Both the position numbers and the translations under genes were made by a program. From positions 1,240,001 through 1,304,000 of the forward strand of contig CBDCWO010000006.1 of NCBI GenBank assembly GCA_965223405.1: a stretch of 64,000 bases of DNA, written 5' to 3'. The stretch comes from CBDCWO01 sp965223405 (GTDB lineage: Bacteria; Bacteroidota; Bacteroidia; Chitinophagales; Saprospiraceae). Shown here piece after piece: positions 25,087 to 34,442 of the stretch. The notes beneath the pieces are model-generated. The model had not been told where the DNA came from. It searched no databases and saw only the letters and a list, made by a program, of their open reading frames with translations. The first letter of the stretch is position 1. Each line of letters begins with the position of its first letter.

Positions 25087-26124
25087 ATGCATGCCTTAAC
25101 CTTCCATGGCATTGAAGACATTCGTTATGAACATACTGATGACCCGGTTATTCAGGATCCCCATGATATCATCCTTAAGGTTACTGCAACTTCAATCTGT
25201 GGCTCCGATCTCCACCCTTATTTTGGGAGAGAGCAAGGATTAGATCCTGGCACCACTATGGGTCACGAATTTGTAGGCACGGTAGTTGAAACCGGTCGTT
25301 CGGTGGCAATACTTAAAAAGGGAATGACCGTAGTTTCTGCATTTTCTTCCAATTGTGGTCAATGCCGTTTTTGTCGAAATGGATTGAGTTCCAGATGTAT
25401 ATCCGGACAATTATTTGGTTGGGTCTCCCAGGGAATCGGGCTGCAAGGAGGTCAGGCAGAATATGTCAGAATTCCCTATGCGGAACACACGGTATTACCT
25501 GTTCCAGATCTCTCACCTAGCCAAGCGATCATTGTAGGGGATATATTGGCTACCGGTTATTTTTGTGCTTTGCAAGCTGAGATATCTCCGGCGAAGAAAT
25601 ATGGTTTAATTGGCTATGGACCGGTTGGAAGAATGGCTGCTTACGCCGCCGTAAAACTAGGAGCCGAAACCTTAATAGTCGTTGAAAATAATACGCATCG
25701 CAGGAATTTAGCAAAAAAAGAAGGTTTTCTGGCACTTGATTCAAGTCAGGCAGTTGAATTTGTCGTTGAACATACGGATGGGATCGGACTAGATGCATGT
25801 ATGGAAGCTGTGGGCTCATTACCTGCCCAACAACTGGCTTTTGAGTTACTAAGTCCAGGTGGTATAATCAGTACCGTTGGATTTCACACGGCTTCTCAAT
25901 TTTCATTTACACCTACGCAAGCATATGATAAAAATCTGACTTTTAAGATTGGCCGATGTCCGGCACGAAGTTTAATGCCTGAATTAGTACAAAAAATCAA
26001 AAGCCAGGATTGGAATCCTCCAGATGTTTTTTCGCACCACATGCCACTATCATCCGGCCAAAATGCCTATCAGTTGTTCGCTAATAAAGCAGATCGTTGT
26101 ACTAAAGTACTGCTGCTTCCCTAA
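25087..26124 (+). CDS. Zinc-dependent MDR-family alcohol dehydrogenase
   Basis: 345 aa. Catalytic zinc ligands appear as C38 (SICGSD) and H60-E61 (GHE). The structural zinc site is C90, C93, C96 and C104 (NCGQCRFCRNGLSSRC). The NAD(P)-binding Rossmann motif is GYGPVGRMAAYAA near residue 178. It belongs with glutathione-independent formaldehyde-dehydrogenase-like and threonine-dehydrogenase-like enzymes; the substrate is not predictable. It is 6 bp after the MBL gene, so likely co-transcribed. Confidence 0.88.
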   Translation: MHALTFHGIEDIRYEHTDDPVIQDPHDIILKVTATSICGSDLHPYFGREQGLDPGTTMGHEFVGTVVETGRSVAILKKGMTVVSAFSSNCGQCRFCRNGLSSRCISGQLFGWVSQGIGLQGGQAEYVRIPYAEHTVLPVPDLSPSQAIIVGDILATGYFCALQAEISPAKKYGLIGYGPVGRMAAYAAVKLGAETLIVVENNTHRRNLAKKEGFLALDSSQAVEFVVEHTDGIGLDACMEAVGSLPAQQLAFELLSPGGIISTVGFHTASQFSFTPTQAYDKNLTFKIGRCPARSLMPELVQKIKSQDWNPPDVFSHHMPLSSGQNAYQLFANKADRCTKVLLLP

Positions 26125-26167
26125 CCTGATTTGTGCGCTTGTTACCCTGATCATAATTAAATGCCGC

Positions 26168-26336
26168 TTCATTAATGCTAAACACAGATCCCGAACATTT
26201 GCGGTTTCTTGATGTCATCCTGAACTTGTTTCAGGATCCGCGTGCTTAATTCAATGGACTATAATCAATTACTGTTTCATTAATGCTAAACACAGATCCC
26301 GAACATTTGCTGATAAGCCAGCAAATCTCGGGATGA
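26168..26336. repeat. Dispersed-repeat cluster after the dehydrogenase gene
   Basis: The 35-bp string TTCATTAATGCTAAACACAG... occurs at 26168-26202 and 26276-26310. Stems are ATCCTGAA-CTTGT-TTCAGGAT (26217-26237) and a longer one at 26296-26334 (ATCCCGA...CATTTGCTG with CAGCAAAT...TCGGGAT). The AAACACAGATyCCG motif is the same family as in the cassette-array spacers, so this repeat is dispersed in the genome. Confidence 0.75.
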
Positions 26337-26345
26337 CCCTTGTTT

Positions 26346-26820
26346 TTGATTTAAGAACAAGGAACACCGATTTACGATTTCAGAAGTATCAACGATATAT
26401 TCATTTCAGTCATTACTTCTTATTTCTAATCTCATTATTCCCTGTTCGATGTTTATTCGTCTTGATTTAAGAACATGGAACACCGATTTACGATTTTAGA
26501 ATTATCAACGATATATTCATCAGTCATTACTTCTTATTTCTAATCTCATTATTTCCTGTTCGATGTTTATTCGTCTTGATTTAAGAACATGGAACACCGA
26601 TTTACGATTTTAGAATTATCAACGATATATTCATCAGTCATTACTTCTTATATCTAATCTCATTATTCCCTGCTCGATGTTTATTCGTCTTGATTTAAGA
26701 ACAAGGAACACCGATTTACGATTTTAGAAGTATCAACGATATATTCATCAGTCATTACTTCTTATATCTAATCTCATTATTCCCTGTTCGATGTTTATTC
26801 GTTTTGATTTAAGAACAAGG
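26346..26820. repeat. Tandem repeat, about four copies of a 114-116-bp unit
   Basis: Unit starts (TTGATTTAAGAACA) fall at 26346, 26462, 26576, 26690 and 26804, giving periods of 116, 114, 114 and 114 bp; the last copy is cut after about 17 bases. Each unit holds GGAACACCGATTTACGATTT, ATCAACGATATATTCA and CTGTTCGATGTTTATTCG. Units differ by a few substitutions and one 2-bp indel. There is no open frame through the array and no spacer/repeat alternation, so this is a minisatellite-like repeat, not a CRISPR. Confidence 0.95.
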
Positions 26821-26833
26821 GCGTATACCTAAT

Positions 26834-26866
26834 AAAAAATGGCTGCTTCCCAGTGAAAGCAGCCAT
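26834..26866 (-). terminator. Rho-independent terminator of the gldKLMN cluster
   Basis: On the minus strand ATGGCTGCTT (26866-26857) pairs with AAGCAGCCAT (26848-26839) and is followed by TTTTTATT. It lies just after the gldN stop codon. Confidence 0.9.
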
Positions 26867-26894
26867 AAATATGAAAAGTTATTCTTAGTTGTTA

Positions 26895-27755
26895 TTAATG
26901 TTCCCAAAGATCTACTTCAAAATTCAGAAGTTTATTCTTGATCTTTTCAGATTCCAATAATATGTCTACCCCGGCAAGATAATCTTCCAATCGCTGATCC
27001 AAGACATTCGTTTCCTTGTAGATGTAACTTGAAAACATACGGTCTTCAAAAAGTACATCCCAGGTCATCGGTGCGGCATCGTTATAGGCATTAAATACCC
27101 TATGCTTGGATAGCACTTCTCTGGCCTGCGGGTAATACACCCAAAACAACACTTCCTGATATTTGAATTGTTTGGTTGTGGGGTCCACCACATCCCGGAT
27201 GGGTGCAATCCCTAACAATCGAACTTTCATACGTGATGATTCCTTATCAAAGAACCAAACCTCCTTCAAGCGATAACGTTCAACTTCTAAGGCATTGAAT
27301 TCACTTCGGGTAACTTCATAGGTAAATTCGAATGTCTCGGGATCTTGTACCGCCACAGTATCCACCTGATACAGCTTTTTTTCCAATGCTTCAACAGAGA
27401 GCATGGTTTGAAATTCTTCATCTTCAAATACAGATATTTCTCCATTGGTAGCTGCATCTTTCAATATATCAAAAAAGGGTTTATCCGGATAGGCAAAAGG
27501 TAAATTGATCTTTTCACGGGTATTAATGACACGCCAGATTCGCTTTTCCCAAGGGACATCAGCTTCTCTGATCGGTTCATAGGGCAATACCCGATTCTCG
27601 ACAATCAACCTTTTCTGGACTATTCCATCGATAAACTGGTCTTCAAACGGATTGCTGGATTCGGTAATCACATCTTCGGCGATGATCATATTATTATCCT
27701 GATTCCAGGCGATCACAGACCAAAATAAGATAGGAACAAATAATAACTTTTTCAT
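26895..27755 (-). CDS. gldN: Type IX secretion/gliding protein GldN (PorN)
   Basis: About 286 aa from the ATG at 27755 (MKKLLFVPILFWSVIAW, signal peptide); an in-frame start four codons earlier is less likely. Family features include READVPWEKRIWRVINTREK and the NLPFAYP segment, plus VWFFDKESSRMKVRLLGIAP and VLFWVYYPQAREVLSKH. GldN works with the lipoprotein GldK in the periplasmic ring under the outer membrane. It ends the gldK-gldL-gldM-gldN cluster and is followed by a terminator. The order and orientation match other Bacteroidota. Confidence 0.95.
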   Translation of the reverse strand: MKKLLFVPILFWSVIAWNQDNNMIIAEDVITESSNPFEDQFIDGIVQKRLIVENRVLPYEPIREADVPWEKRIWRVINTREKINLPFAYPDKPFFDILKDAATNGEISVFEDEEFQTMLSVEALEKKLYQVDTVAVQDPETFEFTYEVTRSEFNALEVERYRLKEVWFFDKESSRMKVRLLGIAPIRDVVDPTTKQFKYQEVLFWVYYPQAREVLSKHRVFNAYNDAAPMTWDVLFEDRMFSSYIYKETNVLDQRLEDYLAGVDILLESEKIKNKLLNFEVDLWEH

Positions 27756-27773
27756 TTTTAAAATCACTTAAGC

Positions 27774-29351
27774 TTACTTAATGTTAAACACCAACTGTGG
27801 TAAATTTCTTCCGGCTTTATCTCCAGGACATCTACATTTTACTTTCTCGAAGTAATACGTATCTCCTGGTTTAGCCATTTTCATAATTCGACTTGCTTCA
27901 GCAGTAAATTTTGCTCCGGGGTTTTCGACCGGTTGTGCATCCTGGCGGGGAGCAACTCGTACCACTCTAAAACTTTGGATACTGCAACGTGCATCAAAAT
28001 CAAATTTATCCAGTGCGGCAATCAAGCCTCTTTGTGCCTTAAATACACCATTTCCGACACTTGTTTCTTTGAGTGCACCCAATCTTGGAGTTGGATCCGG
28101 AATCGGCTTAACCCGGTATTCAAAAGCTGTAGGAACGAGTCCACCACCGGACATCGTGATCGTAGCTGTTCCGGCAGCTTTCACCTCTACGTCGTAATTA
28201 TTAGATCCGGTTTTAGTCAAAGTAATACCTGCTCCGGAAGGAGACAATCTCAAGTCGTTACTTGACACACCGGCAGCAGAGACGGTAATCGGATTTTTAA
28301 CTCCCAGATAAAATACGTTCATCTTATCTAATGAAATCGTAGCCGATCTTTCTCCCACTTCATATTCAAATACTTCTTTTCGAGTAGTAACTTCCTTGGT
28401 TACCGGATTCGTAAAAGAAATAGTCGCAGTATATTTTTTAATTCCAATTGAATTTCCAGGCGCTGTAAACTTAGCTACTCCATTTTGTACCGGCAGTCGT
28501 TGACCATTTACAGATACGCTAAGGTTTTCAACATTTTTACTGGAAGCACTCAAAAATATTGCTGTCTCGTATCTTTCCCCTTTCGTAATATAACTTTTCC
28601 GGGCAGACGAAACCACCTGAAAATCGTCAAATACGATATCGGTTCCTCCTACTTTGTCCAAGTAATAGTCGAGGATCGCATTTTCAGTACTTTTTGCATC
28701 ATTCTTGAATTTGGAAAAAATCGGAAGTGTTGCAGCTAGTGGCATTTGGCGAAAATAATAATCCTGCCAGCTCTTCTTATCCTTGGCCGTCTTCCAGGTT
28801 TCATCGTCCACATTTAAAGCAATATTATTTTCAAATGCTTCCCGATCTTCCTCATCCACTAATTCCAAAAATTTGGTTCGGTATTCTTCGATCTTATCTT
28901 TTATCTCACCACCGATACCAGGTTCTTTTTTATCACCCACCAAATAACGAGTGGTAATGTCCTTATCTTTCTTTCCTATCAGTTCTTTCACCCCTTTGAC
29001 TACCCGATAATCCTCATCTGTTACCTCACCGTCTTTATTTCCGGCCTGATCAATCATATGATTGACAATACCGTCAATGTAGGTGCTGAATTCCTCTGAA
29101 AGTTTTCTCACCTCAGGGGCTCTTTCAGCGTACTTGCGGAGTTCTTCCTCCTTCTTTTTAGCCAATTGATCTATCTTGGTAGGTTTGGCGGCATTTTCTT
29201 CATCCAAAACACTATTGGACTTTACCAAACCTTCATCGACTACCTTAAAAGCATTGAATATCTCAGCCGACACGTTAAGCGCCAACAAAGCTGTCAACAC
29301 AAGGTACATGATGTTGATCATCAATTGCCTCGGTTCCTTTGGTATTGACAT
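27774..29351 (-). CDS. gldM: Type IX secretion/gliding motor protein GldM (PorM)
   Basis: 525 aa, a normal length. A single N-terminal membrane helix (MINIMYLVLTALLALNVSAE) is followed by the coiled, four-domain periplasmic part. The C-terminus has the conserved end domains (PTPRLGALKETSVGNGVF, CRCPGDKAGRNLPQLVF). GldM and GldL form the proton-driven rotary motor in the inner membrane; GldM spans the periplasm toward the GldKN ring. It lies 18 bp upstream of gldN and 29 bp downstream of gldL. Confidence 0.96.
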   Translation of the reverse strand: MSIPKEPRQLMINIMYLVLTALLALNVSAEIFNAFKVVDEGLVKSNSVLDEENAAKPTKIDQLAKKKEEELRKYAERAPEVRKLSEEFSTYIDGIVNHMIDQAGNKDGEVTDEDYRVVKGVKELIGKKDKDITTRYLVGDKKEPGIGGEIKDKIEEYRTKFLELVDEEDREAFENNIALNVDDETWKTAKDKKSWQDYYFRQMPLAATLPIFSKFKNDAKSTENAILDYYLDKVGGTDIVFDDFQVVSSARKSYITKGERYETAIFLSASSKNVENLSVSVNGQRLPVQNGVAKFTAPGNSIGIKKYTATISFTNPVTKEVTTRKEVFEYEVGERSATISLDKMNVFYLGVKNPITVSAAGVSSNDLRLSPSGAGITLTKTGSNNYDVEVKAAGTATITMSGGGLVPTAFEYRVKPIPDPTPRLGALKETSVGNGVFKAQRGLIAALDKFDFDARCSIQSFRVVRVAPRQDAQPVENPGAKFTAEASRIMKMAKPGDTYYFEKVKCRCPGDKAGRNLPQLVFNIK

Positions 29352-29380
29352 AACTATTTTTTTTAATTAAGTTTCAAAAA

Positions 29381-29971
29381 TTAAGCTACTCTTGGGCCTT
29401 GATTATAGGCGTTCAGAATATTGCCATAAACGGCATTCAGAGAATTCAAATTGCTATTTAAGGAGGTTAAATGTTCCTTATATAACTTGGTATCTTCTAC
29501 GGTATCATGCAATGTGGCCATTGCTTCACTCATGCGTGAATAGAAGTTACCCATAGTCTTTAACTGCTCTCCAGTTTCAGCAAAGTCTACCTCCTGGAGG
29601 GCTTTTAGCGAGCCGATACTTTTCGACACATTTTGCAGTTCTGACAACATACCATCCAATTGAGCTTCCACAACTTCGCCATTGATTGGTCGTCCCAGTT
29701 CCGCTGTTGGACCTGCGGTCAAGCTGGCAATGTTGGCATGATAGTTATCCAGTCCAGGGTACAATTTTTCCCAGTAGTAGTCTTTTTCCGGTGGCAACAC
29801 TCCCAGGAAAAAAAACAGTATCGCTTCTGTAACCAAACCTATGGTAATGGCAGTTCCTCCCCAAGGCTCACTGTTAATTTTACCCAAGGCTCCTAGCATT
29901 ACCAGAGAAGCACCTACTCCAATAATCAGATTTTTGAAGTATTTAAACCATTTTTTCTTATAAAACGTCAT
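29381..29971 (-). CDS. gldL: Type IX secretion/gliding motor protein GldL (PorL)
   Basis: 196 aa. Two adjacent membrane helices (FKNLIIGVGASLVMLGALG and ITIGLVTEAILFFFLGVL) lie near the N-terminus. The Glu in the second helix corresponds to the conserved charged residue needed for motor function in this family. YYWEKLYPGLDNY follows the helices, as in GldL orthologues, and the rest is a long cytoplasmic helical region. It forms the stator-like ring around GldM in the inner membrane. Confidence 0.96.
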   Translation of the reverse strand: MTFYKKKWFKYFKNLIIGVGASLVMLGALGKINSEPWGGTAITIGLVTEAILFFFLGVLPPEKDYYWEKLYPGLDNYHANIASLTAGPTAELGRPINGEVVEAQLDGMLSELQNVSKSIGSLKALQEVDFAETGEQLKTMGNFYSRMSEAMATLHDTVEDTKLYKEHLTSLNSNLNSLNAVYGNILNAYNQGPRVA

Positions 29972-30115
29972 CGCTTAAAAAATTTAGAGTTAATAAAATG
30001 AATTACACATCAAAACTATTTATACGTATTACACCGTATATCTTTTGTCTATTTTAGATATTTACACAATAGGGGATTCAAAATTGCTATAGTCAAAGTA
30101 ATCTCTATTCTTGAA

Positions 30116-31360
30116 TTAGTCTGACAAGGATCTTCCCAGGTGTGTGATTACACTTCGGAATCCGATGTATGATTTGGTTGTATCCTGATACTCCCAATTT
30201 CTCACACCACATTGCAGGTAATACCCGATGTCTTTCCAGGAACCTCCCCGCACAACTTTTCTTTTGAGTACATCCGGATCTTCCGACTGCGCATAATATT
30301 TAACATCCGGGTTTAAGTCATGAATAAACGTGTTGGCATTATCATAATAAGCAGAGACGGTCCATTCCGACACATTACCCGCCATGTTATACAATCCGTA
30401 ATCGTTAGGAAAATAGTTATCTACTTTGGTCGTATATTGGGCACCATCCTCTGCATAATTACCCCGACCGGGTTTAAAGTTAGCGAGTAAGCAACCTTTT
30501 GAATTTCTTATGTAATAGCCACCCCATGGATAGGAAGACAGGTTATGTCCACCACGAGCAGCATACTCCCATTCATATTCGGTAGGTAGCCTAAACCCTT
30601 CGGAATGTCTCTCCTCAGATCGGTATTGGTTCCAAAAGCTGGTTCTCCAGTTATTGAATGCGTTGGCCATTCTCCAATCCACCCCAACTACCGGATAATC
30701 ATCAAATGCCGGATGCCAAAAATAATTTCTGGTAAATGGTTCGTTATACGAGTAGGCATAATCCCGAATCCATACCAGTGTATCCGGATAGATAGGCACT
30801 TCATATTTGGTAATCAAATCTCTTCTAGGGATGTTTGGATGGTTGGCGGCCTTTACCCAATCAACCTCCTGCCAGGTATAAATCAACTGGCGATTGTCAA
30901 ATTCACGCAAGCCATTAATTTGCTCATCTTCAGACATATAAAGCTCGGAAAGCGTTTCATCGGTATAATCCAATTCAAACTCCCAATCAATCTGCTCATT
31001 GCCAAAGTCATCCTGGACAAAGTCACCCATGATGGTATGAGCTATAGAGTCCCTCACCCAATTGACAAATTGTCGATATTCATTATTAGAGATTTCAGTT
31101 TCATCCATAAAAAAGCCCTGGATGGAAACTTGCCGGGGACGTTGTACATAGGTATTAAAGATATCCTGATCATTGTTTCCGATATGGAACACGCCGGATT
31201 TTATATATACCATTCCAAATGGGTTGATACCTTTCCACTTAGGTCGATCCAAGACCCCTGTTAATTGGCCGGATTCTTTACTTCCCCCGCAGGATGACAA
31301 TAGGATAGTACTGACGGCCATTAAGGAAAGAACAACAAAAATTTTACTCATCTGATTCAT
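30116..31360 (-). CDS. gldK: Type IX secretion/gliding lipoprotein GldK (PorK)
   Basis: 414 aa with a lipoprotein signal (lipobox ILLSSC, Cys24). The body is a formylglycine-generating-enzyme-like (FGE-sulfatase) fold: MVYIKSGVFHIGNNDQD, RLPTEYEWEYAARGGHN, YNMAGNVSEWTVSAYYDN and RGGSWKDIGYYLQCGVRN. In the secretion system this fold is structural, not enzymatic, and GldK forms a ring with GldN at the outer membrane. It is the first gene of the cluster, 144 bp upstream of gldL. A more C-terminal ATG at 31351 is also possible as the start. Confidence 0.95.
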   Translation of the reverse strand: MNQMSKIFVVLSLMAVSTILLSSCGGSKESGQLTGVLDRPKWKGINPFGMVYIKSGVFHIGNNDQDIFNTYVQRPRQVSIQGFFMDETEISNNEYRQFVNWVRDSIAHTIMGDFVQDDFGNEQIDWEFELDYTDETLSELYMSEDEQINGLREFDNRQLIYTWQEVDWVKAANHPNIPRRDLITKYEVPIYPDTLVWIRDYAYSYNEPFTRNYFWHPAFDDYPVVGVDWRMANAFNNWRTSFWNQYRSEERHSEGFRLPTEYEWEYAARGGHNLSSYPWGGYYIRNSKGCLLANFKPGRGNYAEDGAQYTTKVDNYFPNDYGLYNMAGNVSEWTVSAYYDNANTFIHDLNPDVKYYAQSEDPDVLKRKVVRGGSWKDIGYYLQCGVRNWEYQDTTKSYIGFRSVITHLGRSLSD

Positions 31361-31506
31361 AGCTTTACCAACATCTTGATTTACAAAATAAAGTGTAAAA
31401 TTTAATTTTATTTAGGTCTATTTTCAAAAATGGATCGTTAACACAACGCCCATTTAAACATACATATTTTGTGTTACGCAAAAATTTTGCCAATTTTTAA
31501 GTGCCT

Positions 31507-32475
31507 TTAATATCTTGGATTATATATTACCTTAGGAGGCAATCCAATTCCGACAGGTTTACCCAGATTATAATTGAATACAATCTCGTGACCGCCGCGG
31601 TTTTGAACTACTCCGCCATTAAGCGGGATATCGTAGGCATAATATAATCGCCATTGGTCGCTTAACTGAATACCCAATAAAATATTTAAAGATTTTAAAT
31701 CAGTACTTTGAATGCCACGATATCCTAATCCACCATAATATACATCCCGATAGGTCGCTAAAACCGAAAGTCCCAGATGGGATTGTGTAAAATCACTTAG
31801 AAAAAAAAATGAAGGATACCATGAGACTTCCTCATTGATAGTCCCGTGATATTCTCCATATACATTAAAATAGGTAGGTAACTTTATCGTCAATTCGTCA
31901 TCTGTACTAATTTTGATTTGTGGGCTGTTGATATTATCTATGGCGACTCCTCCTTCAAAATAGTCATGAATAAAATAAAATCCTATGCCTGCATAGGGTG
32001 AAAGACCTTTACTTAAACCAAGAGGAAGAATAGGATCACGGTGATCCAAACCCGAACCTTCATAGATTCCACCAGGAGTCCTCAACAATGACCCGTCAAT
32101 TCCTTTTTGATGAACTCCAACTCGTATGCCAGCTGAAAGCAACCCGATAGAAATTTCTCTTACGTAATTGTATGAAGCCGAAAACCGCAGGTTACGTTCA
32201 GCTCCCAAAAATTCATTTTCAAAACTTATCCCTATTCCTCCTTGAGCAATATATAAAGGCATATGCGCATTAATCAACTGATTTACCGGATTTCGCTCCA
32301 ATCCCAACCAATGGGTTCGATAGGCTGCCGTTGCACTGATGGAGCCATCAAAACCGGCATACGCGGGATTGACCACATATCTGTTGGCCATATATAAACT
32401 AAGAATGGATGGCTGCTGTGCACAAACAGAGGCAGGAAGTCCGATTAGCATGAATATGAATACGATATGCTTCAA
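31507..32475 (-). CDS. PorP/SprF-family type IX secretion membrane protein
   Basis: 322 aa with a signal peptide (MKHIVFIFMLIGLPASVCAQ) and a predicted outer-membrane beta-barrel ending in an aromatic strand. The N-terminal ILSLYMANRYVVNPAYAG, then ATAAYRTHWLGLERNPV, are the PorP/SprF family hallmarks. These proteins assist export or surface anchoring of type IX substrates such as SprB. It lies 146 bp before gldK in the same orientation, as in many gliding Bacteroidota. Genomes usually hold several paralogues, so no specific name is given. Confidence 0.9.
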   Translation of the reverse strand: MKHIVFIFMLIGLPASVCAQQPSILSLYMANRYVVNPAYAGFDGSISATAAYRTHWLGLERNPVNQLINAHMPLYIAQGGIGISFENEFLGAERNLRFSASYNYVREISIGLLSAGIRVGVHQKGIDGSLLRTPGGIYEGSGLDHRDPILPLGLSKGLSPYAGIGFYFIHDYFEGGVAIDNINSPQIKISTDDELTIKLPTYFNVYGEYHGTINEEVSWYPSFFFLSDFTQSHLGLSVLATYRDVYYGGLGYRGIQSTDLKSLNILLGIQLSDQWRLYYAYDIPLNGGVVQNRGGHEIVFNYNLGKPVGIGLPPKVIYNPRY

Positions 32476-32586
32476 AAATCTCAGCTTAGCTAAATTTGAA
32501 TAAAATTAAAAGAATAATGCACAGATATCAAATCTTTAACGTTTGGCTGTTGAAAAATGGCGTCTGGTTTCTAAAAATTCCTTGAT

Positions 32587-33351
32587 CTATATTTCAAAAT
32601 TTAATCCATCATACCCCAGATACACATTTGATGGCAATGTATTTTCGACCTCTGCATGCAATCCCATCTGGTGACTGATATGGGTGAGATAGGCTGTAGT
32701 AGGCCTTATTTCTTGTATTAACTCTAAAGACTCGGAAAGGTTCATGTGAGCATGATGTCTGTGATGATGAAGGGCACTTAGTACCACATGCTTCAGCTGA
32801 TTTATTGCTCTTTTGGTAGGATCAGGAAGCGTTTTCACATCCGTCAAATAAGCAAAAGAGCCAATCTTAAAACCAAGAATAGGAAGTTTTCCATGGGTAA
32901 CTGCCAGTACTTCCACTTTAATTCTTCCTATCTTAAGTATGTCTCCGGGTTTTATAGGTATCAATTTAAGCTGGGGTGCACCTGGATAAGGATTGTCTCT
33001 GAATATGTAAGCAAACCGTAACTTGATTTCATCAACTACTCTGGGAAGTGTATAAACCGGGATAGTCGTATGCATTTTAAAGTTGTAAGGTCGCACATCA
33101 TCTAATCCAATAATATGATCGTTGTGCTCATGGGTAATGAAGATGGCATGAAGTCGATCTTGCCTGAGCCTAAGCATTTGTTGTCGAAAATCAGGGCCGG
33201 TGTCAATAATAATATGATGATCATCATTATAAATTGAAGCGGAAACTCTCAGCCGACTATCTTTCGGGTCCTTAGAAAGACATACAGGGCACTCGCAGCC
33301 TATGACAGGAATACCCTGAGAAGTACCGGTCCCTAGTAAACTAACTTTCAA
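32587..33351 (-). CDS. PhnP-like metallo-beta-lactamase-fold hydrolase
   Basis: 254 aa, cytoplasmic. LLGTGTSQGIPVIGCECPVC opens the PhnP/RNase Z-like group. The main metal motif THEHNDHIIGLDD and later ligands in VTHGKLPILGF, YLTDVKTL and LHHHRHHAHM complete the two-metal site. Members act as cyclic phosphodiesterases or related hydrolases; the substrate is unassigned. The start overlaps the end of the upstream 96-aa gene by 11 bases. Confidence 0.87.
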   Translation of the reverse strand: MKVSLLGTGTSQGIPVIGCECPVCLSKDPKDSRLRVSASIYNDDHHIIIDTGPDFRQQMLRLRQDRLHAIFITHEHNDHIIGLDDVRPYNFKMHTTIPVYTLPRVVDEIKLRFAYIFRDNPYPGAPQLKLIPIKPGDILKIGRIKVEVLAVTHGKLPILGFKIGSFAYLTDVKTLPDPTKRAINQLKHVVLSALHHHRHHAHMNLSESLELIQEIRPTTAYLTHISHQMGLHAEVENTLPSNVYLGYDGLNFEI

Positions 33352-33631
33352 AATTCTCAGCTGTCAAGGACAACACATCTTTAAATTGTTGAAGAAAATG
33401 TTTTGAATCATTAGAAAGCTTTCCAAGATCAATATATAGGGTACTAAGTATATCTAACATACATCGAACCCTGCCCGAAGTGTCAAAGAATTTATTTACC
33501 ACCAGTACCTTAGAGTTTTCAACAAGACAATACCCAGACTGGAAATTTCCCTTTTCATATCGAACGGTATAACCCAAATCTCTGAAAACGGTTTCTACCT
33601 TTTGTAACGACCTTTTCGAATATTTACTCAT
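33341..33631 (-). CDS. Conserved hypothetical protein upstream of the MBL hydrolase
   Basis: 96 aa, no signal peptide. The sequence YEKGNFQSGYCLVENSKVLV, then NKFFDTSGRVRCMLDIL, recalls a small family found in Bacteroidota beside this hydrolase, but I cannot name it. An even charge distribution and alternating alpha/beta pattern suggest a soluble protein. It overlaps the hydrolase gene and is likely co-translated with it. Confidence 0.75.
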   Translation of the reverse strand: MSKYSKRSLQKVETVFRDLGYTVRYEKGNFQSGYCLVENSKVLVVNKFFDTSGRVRCMLDILSTLYIDLGKLSNDSKHFLQQFKDVLSLTAENFES

Positions 33632-33794
33632 ATGCAGTCAACTTTCCATTTGGTTCCATCGTTCTATTCTTATCCTAAAGATGGCAATAGAAATTCATTT
33701 TTTTTTACTAATTTAATTGTTTGTTGGTGTACTTCTGTCATTCAAACTGATAATTGTACGCTTAAAACCTAGGAAAATTTAATAACTGAGCCTA

Positions 33795-34439
33795 TTGAAA
33801 AGATATTTTTACATAATACTATTGATCTTTCTTGTTCAAACTCTTTGGTCACAAAAAATTGATAAGCGTTTTACGATCGGAGGGATGACGGGGATCACTT
33901 TGTCTCAAATAGATGGAGATGATCTCCAGGGTTATTCCAAAAAAGGATTATTAATCGGCCTCAGGTCCAATGCCGTTATCAATGACCGACTTCAAATAAG
34001 TATCGAATTGTTATTCAATCGAAGAGGAAGTAAATCCAAGGATTATAATGATCTACGTGCCAAAAAAAGACAAATTACCACTGATTATGCTGAGATGAAC
34101 TTTTTATTTAACTATAAAGACTGGTACAATCCATTTAAGAAATTGTATCGAATGGAGTTCTATGGTGGAGTAGGTATCGGTCAATTATTTAAAACGGCAA
34201 CAGTGGATGAGCTTTCGGAAGATCTTAATTTTTCTTTACTCGCACCTGAGTTTACGACCCGGGATGTTTCTCTGATTGGAGGAGCTAATTATTATGTCAG
34301 TCCGAACATAGCCATCGGAGCGCGATTTGCACGTTCATTTACTCTACTTTTTGAAGCTCAGAAGAGTTCTTTTAGCGACTTAAGGGCTAAAAACTTCCTC
34401 GGTTATTACATATCTTTGTATGGCTTTTACATGTTTTAA
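33795..34439 (+). CDS. Outer-membrane beta-barrel protein (PorT-like)
   Basis: 214 aa from a TTG start at 33795; an in-frame stop four codons upstream leaves no ATG choice, and MKRYFYIILLIFLVQTLWSQ is a clear signal peptide. The rest has alternating strands ending in FLGYYISLYGFYMF, a barrel C-terminus. GIQLSQ-like GMTGITLSQIDGDDLQGYSKK is typical of the porin-family (outer membrane beta-barrel domain) proteins of Bacteroidota, including PorT. It is 3 bp before the Ppx/GppA gene, so co-transcribed. Confidence 0.8.
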   Translation: MKRYFYIILLIFLVQTLWSQKIDKRFTIGGMTGITLSQIDGDDLQGYSKKGLLIGLRSNAVINDRLQISIELLFNRRGSKSKDYNDLRAKKRQITTDYAEMNFLFNYKDWYNPFKKLYRMEFYGGVGIGQLFKTATVDELSEDLNFSLLAPEFTTRDVSLIGGANYYVSPNIAIGARFARSFTLLFEAQKSSFSDLRAKNFLGYYISLYGFYMF

Positions 34440-34442
34440 CTT

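Noticed and set aside
26346..26820. CRISPR array
   Set aside because: The repeats are contiguous with a 114-bp period and no unique spacers, and no cas genes are in the window.
30116..31360. GldK as the maturase for the sulfatase at 44.6 kb
   Set aside because: The FGE-like fold is shared, but GldK is a secretion-ring lipoprotein beside gldLMN, so it should not be taken as the formylglycine-generating enzyme.
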